Positions 57,097 to 59,841 of a stretch of DNA of 59,841 nt are shown here, piece by piece; position 1 is the first letter of the stretch, and every line of letters begins with the position of its first letter. Under the pieces are notes generated by a model. The model made no database searches. It was not told the origin of the DNA and saw only the letters and a list, made by a program, of their open reading frames with translations. A program made the position numbers and the translations under genes. The DNA lies in assembly GCA_011524525.1 (NCBI GenBank), contig WTKE01000006.1, forward strand, positions 1 through 59,841. The letters are read 5' to 3'. Source of the DNA: Bacillus sp. (in: firmicutes). GTDB taxonomy: Bacteria > Bacillota > Bacilli > Bacillales > Cytobacillaceae.

Positions 57097-58407
57097 ATGG
57101 TAAAACCTGTAATAGCGATTGTGGGTCGTCCAAATGTTGGAAAGTCTACAATCTTTAATAGAATAGTTGGTGAGCGGATCTCGATTGTTGAAGATATACC
57201 TGGAGTTACTCGAGATCGAATTTATAGTTCAGCTGAATGGCTTAGTCATGATTTCAATATTATCGATACGGGTGGAATTGATATCGGAGACGAACCATTT
57301 CTAGAACAGATACGTCAACAAGCAGAAATTGCGATCAGGGAAGCAGACGTAATTATTTTCTTAACAAATGGCAGAGAGGGAGTTACTTCAGCAGACGAAG
57401 AAGTAGCAAAAATTCTTTATCGTGCCAAAAAACCAGTGGTCCTTGCTGTAAATAAAATTGATAATCCAGAAATGAGAGATCTAATTTACGATTTTTATGC
57501 TTTAGGGTTTGGAGAGCCTTATCCCATCTCAGGTTCACATGGACTAGGTCTTGGCGATCTTTTAGACGCAGCTGCTAAGCATTTTCCAAGCCAGGACGAG
57601 AATGATTATGATGACGATGTGATTAAGTTTTCTCTAATAGGTAGACCAAATGTAGGGAAATCGTCGCTTGTCAATGCAATGCTTGGAGAAGAGAGAGTAA
57701 TCGTAAGTGATATCGCGGGTACAACAAGAGATGCGATAGACTCTATGGTAACGGTAAATGGAGAACGCTACGTCATTATCGATACGGCAGGTATGAGAAA
57801 AAGAGGAAAAGTGTACGAAACAACAGAAAAATATAGTGTTCTTCGTGCTCTACGTGCTATAGAACGTTCCGACGTTGTTTTAGTCGTTATTAATGCAGAA
57901 GAGGGAATCATAGAACAGGATAAAAAAATAGCTGGTTATGCCCACGAGGCAGGACGAGCTGTTGTGATTGTCGTGAATAAATGGGATGCTGTGGAAAAAG
58001 ATGAAAAGACGATGAAAGAATTCGAGGAGAAAATACGAGCACATTTCTTATTCCTAGACTATGCTCCAATTGTGTTCCTATCTGCAAAAACAAAAAAGAG
58101 AATTCATACATTGATTCCAATGATAAACAAAGCAAGTGAAAACCATTCGATGCGTGTGGACACAAGTGTGTTAAATGATATTATTATGGACGCTGTAGCT
58201 ATGAACCCTACACCGACAGACAATGGAAAGCGTCTGAAAATTTATTATACGACTCAAGTCTCAGTAAAGCCGCCAACTTTTGTTGTGTTTGTAAATGATC
58301 CAGAGCTTATGCATTTCTCATATCAACGATTTATAGAAAATCGTATAAGAGAAGCTTTCGGGTTTGAAGGAACTCCTATCAAAATCTTTGCTAGAGAAAG
58401 AAAATAA
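57097..58407 (+). CDS. der: Ribosome biogenesis GTPase Der (EngA)
   Basis: 436-residue tandem GTPase needed for 50S subunit assembly. Two G domains, each with GRPNVGKS: 9-16 and about 183-190; DTGG and DTAG switch II motifs, NKID and NKWD specificity motifs, and a C-terminal KH-like domain (about 350-436). The ATG at 57097 ([10 protein letters not shown]) is chosen over 57088, because AGAAAGG then has normal spacing and the protein matches B. subtilis YphC from residue 1. Confidence 0.98.
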   Translation: MVKPVIAIVGRPNVGKSTIFNRIVGERISIVEDIPGVTRDRIYSSAEWLSHDFNIIDTGGIDIGDEPFLEQIRQQAEIAIREADVIIFLTNGREGVTSADEEVAKILYRAKKPVVLAVNKIDNPEMRDLIYDFYALGFGEPYPISGSHGLGLGDLLDAAAKHFPSQDENDYDDDVIKFSLIGRPNVGKSSLVNAMLGEERVIVSDIAGTTRDAIDSMVTVNGERYVIIDTAGMRKRGKVYETTEKYSVLRALRAIERSDVVLVVINAEEGIIEQDKKIAGYAHEAGRAVVIVVNKWDAVEKDEKTMKEFEEKIRAHFLFLDYAPIVFLSAKTKKRIHTLIPMINKASENHSMRVDTSVLNDIIMDAVAMNPTPTDNGKRLKIYYTTQVSVKPPTFVVFVNDPELMHFSYQRFIENRIREAFGFEGTPIKIFARERK

Positions 58408-58425
58408 GTAAAAGGTTGTGATGCT

Positions 58426-59478
58426 ATGCAAATCCAAAAAGAAAAAATAGCAGTAATTGGAGCGGGAAGCTGGGGAACCGCCCTCTCACTAGTGTTAGCT
58501 GATAACAATCATGAGGTAAGATTATGGGGACATAATCCTGATCAAATAAGTGAGTTAAATACTACTCACACAAATAAGAAGTATTTACCCGAAATTATAC
58601 TTCCGGAAACAATTGTTGGTTACGACTCTCTTGAAGAGGTGCTAAAAGAAGTAAACACCATCATATTGGCTGTACCAACTAAGGCCATTCGTGAAGTGTT
58701 AAAAAAGATGATTTCATTTGTTGAACATCCCTTAACAATAGTCCATGTAAGTAAAGGGATTGAACCAGATACACTTATGCGTATCTCAGAGATGATTGAA
58801 GACGAGATGCCAAAGCATCTTTTACAGGATGTCGTTGTATTATCTGGACCGAGTCATGCTGAAGAGGTGAGTCTTCGTCAACCAACAACAGTGACTGTCT
58901 CATCCAAGAGCATGGAAGCAGCTGAACAGGTGCAGGATTTATTTATTAATCAACATTTTCGCGTATACACAAATCCTGATATTATTGGAGTAGAAGTGGG
59001 TGGCGCATTAAAGAATATTATTGCGTTAGCTGCTGGTATCACTGACGGGTTAGGGTATGGAGATAATGCAAAGGCAGCCTTAATAACAAGGGGGCTTGCT
59101 GAAATTGCTCGGCTAGGTACAAAAATGGGTGCCAGTCCGCTAACCTTTTCTGGCTTAACAGGGATTGGTGACTTAATCGTAACATCAACAAGTGTTCACT
59201 CAAGGAACTGGAGAGCTGGAAATTTACTCGGCAAAGGCCAAAATTTAGAAGAAGTGCTGGAGAACATGGGAATGGTAGTAGAGGGTGTTCGAACCACGAA
59301 AGCTGCTTATCAATTAGCCGAAAAGTACGGTGTGAAGATGCCAATAACAACGGCTTTATACAATGTTTTATTTAACCATGCAAAACCGAAGGATGAAGTT
59401 GATTTGCTCATGACACGTGTAAAAACTCATGAGATGGAAGATCTTGCAAATGTACTTGTTGAAAAGGGATTGGAATAA
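58426..59478 (+). CDS. gpsA: Glycerol-3-phosphate dehydrogenase [NAD(P)+]
   Basis: 350-residue enzyme reducing dihydroxyacetone phosphate to sn-glycerol 3-phosphate for phospholipid synthesis. Dinucleotide-binding GAGSWG at 12-17, the catalytic lysine in GGALKNIIALAAG (about 185-197) and GLTGIGDLIVT at about 243-253. It follows der by 18 bases and a terminator closes the pair, so der-gpsA is probably one unit, as in B. subtilis. Confidence 0.97.
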   Translation: MQIQKEKIAVIGAGSWGTALSLVLADNNHEVRLWGHNPDQISELNTTHTNKKYLPEIILPETIVGYDSLEEVLKEVNTIILAVPTKAIREVLKKMISFVEHPLTIVHVSKGIEPDTLMRISEMIEDEMPKHLLQDVVVLSGPSHAEEVSLRQPTTVTVSSKSMEAAEQVQDLFINQHFRVYTNPDIIGVEVGGALKNIIALAAGITDGLGYGDNAKAALITRGLAEIARLGTKMGASPLTFSGLTGIGDLIVTSTSVHSRNWRAGNLLGKGQNLEEVLENMGMVVEGVRTTKAAYQLAEKYGVKMPITTALYNVLFNHAKPKDEVDLLMTRVKTHEMEDLANVLVEKGLE

Positions 59479-59588
59479 ATATTTTTAAAAATGGGCCTTT
59501 CAATGATGCGTTTACATAGAGAAATGCATACAATGCAACGAAGCAAACCTGGTAACATGAACAGGGAGTATGTATATTTAGTCTTACG

Positions 59589-59633
59589 AGCTAAAGTAAA
59601 GTGACGCCCCTCCTTTACTTTAGCTTTTTTTTC
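59589..59633 (+). terminator. Terminator after gpsA
   Basis: Perfect 13-base arms (59589-59601 with 59613-59625), about 11-base loop, then eight Ts. Confidence 0.92.
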
Positions 59634-59708
59634 AATCTATAAAACGAATAAGGCAAGCATCGAGACAATTATGATATAATATTTTAGGCAAAGGGAGGGA
59701 GTTACAAA

Positions 59709-59841
59709 ATGTCACCGTCACTAATGAAAATGTGGATCTCCTTGGCGGGGATGGGCTTTATGTTTATTTCCATTATTTTAATTTATTTCAGCAGATTTAA
59801 GTTTTCTAACAAAGTTTTAAAAGCAATAACAGCTATTATTG
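59709..59841 (+). CDS. yphE: DUF2768 family protein YphE, start only
   Basis: The first 44 codons are in the window and run off its end. GGGAGGG precedes the ATG. The product opens MSPSLMKMWISLAGMG followed by a hydrophobic helix and a basic turn, the pattern of the small YphE proteins between gpsA and spoIVA. A TATAAT about 35 bases upstream (with TG two bases before it) may be its -10 element. Confidence 0.75.
   Translation, partial: MSPSLMKMWISLAGMGFMFISIILIYFSRFKFSNKVLKAITAII

Noticed and set aside
59507..59605. 32-codon frame between gpsA and yphE
   Set aside because: ATG-initiated and open to a TGA inside the terminator hairpin, but the ribosome site is weak and I see no recognisable product; more likely spacer.

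Overview
This window is chromosomal DNA of a low-GC, endospore-forming Bacillaceae bacterium. Gene content and order follow the Bacillus subtilis stretch from yqzK to yphE, with strong protein-level similarity throughout, as judged from memory of the B. subtilis proteins. Sporulation and germination genes (spoIIA, spoVA, dacF, dacB, spmAB, sleB-ypeB, prsW, ypuF-type genes) and bacillithiol metabolism (ypdA) support this. Some neighbours differ from B. subtilis, for example a cobalamin-binding MerR regulator beside mecB. These suggest a relative such as Priestia, Neobacillus or Cytobacillus rather than B. subtilis itself. The species cannot be fixed from the sequence alone. No rRNA, tRNA, IS element, prophage or CRISPR array was seen.

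Layout. 1-258: tandem hairpin repeats. 429-5118: yqzK, xerD and a nucleoside catabolic cluster (deoB, punA, pdp). 5241-11328: dacF, the spoIIA operon (SpoIIAA, SpoIIAB, SigF) and a spoVA operon that lacks spoVAC, spoVAD and spoVAEB. 11449-14018: lysA, a 31-residue membrane peptide, a lone ribT and ypuF. 14197-19991: condensin partners scpA and scpB, an unrecognised gene, ypuI, sodF, dacB and spmAB. 20141-28821: rluB, the cytochrome c maturation and respiration-sensing cluster resABCDE, and sigX-rsiX. 29054-33601: an M23/LysM peptidase, a PHP phosphoesterase, and serA and ppaC on the minus strand. 33708-43185: an FMN riboswitch with ribU, fer, the ypbB-recQ-ypbD-ypbE-ypbF group, a CBS protein, a small membrane protein, ypbG, a CarH/LitR-like regulator and mecB. 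43463-50147: gudB, ypdA with an early stop, ansA, prsW, sleB and ypeB. 50251-59841: ypfA, ypfB, cmk, plsC, rpsA-like ypfD, fni, ypzI, yphA, yphB, ypzH, der, gpsA and the start of yphE.

How the genes work together. Forespore development dominates. SpoIIAA and SpoIIAB control SigF, whose own operon has a good candidate sigma-F promoter before dacF and a Spo0A box before spoIIAA. A candidate sigma-G promoter precedes the spoVA genes used for dipicolinate traffic. DacB with SpmA/B shapes the cortex, and SleB with YpeB degrades it at germination. Other blocks cover envelope homeostasis (SigX/RsiX, with a textbook sigma-X promoter), respiration (ResABCDE), riboflavin uptake (RibU) and nitrogen metabolism (GudB, AnsA, SerA, LysA).

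The observations most worth checking are: the missing spoVAC-AD-AEB block; the loss of the riboflavin biosynthesis genes beside ribT; the in-frame TGA near the end of ypdA with conserved-looking sequence after it; the B12-type photoreceptor regulator; a leader hairpin before the S1-like gene; Fur-, CodY- and cre-like sites; the 5' repeat array; and several small or unrecognised genes.
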